From NCBI GenBank assembly GCA_016191345.1, contig JACPOU010000049.1, positions 1 through 52,465 on the forward strand: DNA of 52,465 nucleotides. Direction: 5' to 3'. Below are positions 51,078-52,465 of this stretch, in pieces (within the stretch, counting starts at the first letter, position 1; the number at the start of each line of letters is the position of its first letter). This DNA is from Chloroflexota bacterium. GTDB lineage: Bacteria; Chloroflexota; Limnocylindria; Limnocylindrales; CSP1-4. Made by a program: the position numbers and the translations under genes. The notes below the pieces were generated by a model. It was not told where the DNA came from. It saw only the letters and a list, made by a program, of their open reading frames with translations, and did not search any database.

Positions 51078-52400
51078 TCAGACGACCTCGACGGGCTCGA
51101 TCACGGCGGACCCGAGGCGATCGTCCGCGCCTCCGCCCGCGCCCGCGGCGCCCGCGCCCGAGCCCGCGACGACGTCCCGGATCGGCCACATGACCATGGC
51201 CGCGGCCACGAACGAGGCGGCCATCGCCCAGAACACGACGGGCAGCCCGGCCGCCTCCCCCATCACCGCGATGATCGTCCCGTAGAGCGCCGTCCAGAGC
51301 GACCCGACGCCAAAGGCGAGGGTGAAGTAGATCGCAAAGGTCGTGTCGCGGATCGCCGCCGGGGCGGCGTCGGCGAGGAGGGCCTGGAGTTGCGGGCTCT
51401 CCGCGAAGGAGAAGAGGCCCATCACGGCGAGCCCGGCCCAGAGCCCTGCGATCGAGGACCCGACGGAGATGAAGATGAGGAATCCCAGCGCGCCGCCCAG
51501 GTACGCGCCGACGATGATCGGCCGTCGCCCCAGTCGATCGGACAGCCACCCGGCGACGAGCGGCATCGGCACCGAGAGGACGATGAGCGCCCCGTACATG
51601 AGGTCGGTGGTCCCCGGCGGCAGTCCGAGGACCTTGGTGAGGTAGATCAGCCCGAAGAGGTTCGCCACGCCAAGGCCTCGACCACCACCACCGAGCACCG
51701 AGGCGAGGTAGACGTGGCGGAGGGTCCGGTCCCGGAGGATGACGCTGACCGCCTGGCGGACCGTGCCCTCGGCGCGGGCGGCCGCGCGATCCGTGCCGCG
51801 CTCGCGCACCCAGCGGACGATCGCGATCGCGATGAGCGCGGCCGGGATCCCGAAGATCACCGAGACGCCGCGCCAGCCGACCTGCGCGAGCAGGAAGGGG
51901 CCGGCGAGCGCGACGACCACCGTCCCGACGTTGCCGCCCGAGATGTGAGCGCTGATCGCGAACCCGCGACGCTCGGGCGGGAACTGCTCCGCGAGCAGCC
52001 CGTTGCCGACCGGGTGCTGCGGCGAGCCGCCGATCCGCGAGAGGATGTTCGTGGCCGCGAACGCGCCGAAGCTGGTCGCCAGCCCCTGGGCCGCGAACCC
52101 GAGCCCGAACAGCATCCCGCCGATCCCCATCAGCCAGCGCCGTGGGACGTGGCGAGTGATCACCGCGAAGCTCGCCTGGACGAGCCCGGAGCCGATCGCC
52201 CCGGCCGCAGCCACGAACGTGACCGACTGCACGCTGACGTGGAACTCGTCGATGATCGCGAGGAACAGCATCGGCAGGATCACGGCCTGCGCGTGATTCA
52301 CCGCGTGCGCGATCGAGAGCAGCCAGAGCGTCCGGTCGGGGTGGATCTCGGAGCCGGCGGCGTTCGGGGGGTCGAGGAGCTCGACGGCGGCCACGGACAT
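51078..52400 (-). CDS. MFS transporter
   Basis: A 440-residue, 12-helix major facilitator protein. Motif A-like loop GWLSDRLGRRPIIVG between TM8 and TM9, and HAVNHAQAVILPMLFLAI in TM1. SRIGGSPQHPVGNGLLAEQF in the TM4 region resembles fosmidomycin-resistance-like MFS proteins. The substrate is unknown. The ATG at 52400 is chosen because TATGCT (52408-52413) stands 7 nt upstream on its strand. Confidence 0.9.
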   Translation of the reverse strand: MSVAAVELLDPPNAAGSEIHPDRTLWLLSIAHAVNHAQAVILPMLFLAIIDEFHVSVQSVTFVAAAGAIGSGLVQASFAVITRHVPRRWLMGIGGMLFGLGFAAQGLATSFGAFAATNILSRIGGSPQHPVGNGLLAEQFPPERRGFAISAHISGGNVGTVVVALAGPFLLAQVGWRGVSVIFGIPAALIAIAIVRWVRERGTDRAAARAEGTVRQAVSVILRDRTLRHVYLASVLGGGGRGLGVANLFGLIYLTKVLGLPPGTTDLMYGALIVLSVPMPLVAGWLSDRLGRRPIIVGAYLGGALGFLIFISVGSSIAGLWAGLAVMGLFSFAESPQLQALLADAAPAAIRDTTFAIYFTLAFGVGSLWTALYGTIIAVMGEAAGLPVVFWAMAASFVAAAMVMWPIRDVVAGSGAGAAGAGGGADDRLGSAVIEPVEVV

Positions 52401-52465
52401 CCGCCGCAGCATAGCGGCGGGATTGGCCTCGCGGCACGGAGCGGCGGAGCGCGGGCGGCGGAGCG

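Overview
The window is about 52 kb of very GC-rich bacterial DNA. Codons mostly end in G or C, TGA stops dominate, and starts are often GTG. Gene content includes an F420-type PPOX oxidoreductase, DUF2277, DUF4260, DUF4395 and DM13 proteins, a NuoEF-fused formate dehydrogenase and monofunctional proline dehydrogenase. Together with many leaderless promoters, this suggests a Chloroflexota lineage (Limnocylindria-like); a deep actinobacterial relative is possible. That placement is inference, because no marker gene settles it.

Region 1 (1-9 kb) is an NAD-linked molybdenum/tungsten formate dehydrogenase locus. The window opens inside the catalytic subunit at an in-frame TGA followed by a bacterial SECIS hairpin, so the enzyme is a selenoprotein. 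Downstream lie a GYD-domain gene, a cold-shock protein with a structured leader, a fused NuoE-NuoF diaphorase, and a NuoG-like Fe-S protein that ends in the Fe4S4 domain normally found at the start of the catalytic subunit. An XRE/nuclease-like regulator and fdhD (sulfur insertion into the Mo cofactor) follow.

Region 2 (9-40 kb) is housekeeping and catabolic. It holds a channel-like membrane protein, tryptophanase, DinB and DUF1801 proteins, an RlpA-like secreted protein, an AlkA-type glycosylase and a homocysteine methyltransferase. Next come a TfoX-like protein, a YpfJ-type metallopeptidase, fumarase, a DAO-type oxidase and threonine synthase under a SAM-I riboswitch. An agmatinase-deacetylase-PH operon (agmatinase frameshifted) follows, then cytosine deaminase/permease, proline dehydrogenase, a secreted metalloprotease, a GMC oxidoreductase, a DM13 protein, an OmpR-type two-component system and DUF1003. 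The most unusual gene is at 37927-39795: an orphan CpaF-type ATPase fused to a Rid (YjgF) domain, just upstream of a PLP gamma-lyase. Rid proteins are known to quench the reactive enamines that such lyases release.

Region 3 (41-51 kb) is accessory. It contains remnants of an AbrB antitoxin and a 52-bp Fic-gene fragment between direct repeats, a flavoprotein/epoxide-hydrolase pair, a regulator truncated by an IS3-type fragment, two Fic proteins, a Doc/RHH toxin-antitoxin pair and small zinc-ribbon genes. A serine-recombinase C-terminal remnant abuts the 3' end of tRNA-Pro(CGG), so the stretch looks like a decayed island at a tRNA. An MFS transporter closes the window.

Many genes lack a Shine-Dalgarno sequence and instead carry a TANNNT -10 hexamer 6-7 nt before the start codon, which implies leaderless transcripts. 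Genes inside operons and some secreted or enzyme genes keep good SD sequences and ATGA/GTGA overlaps.
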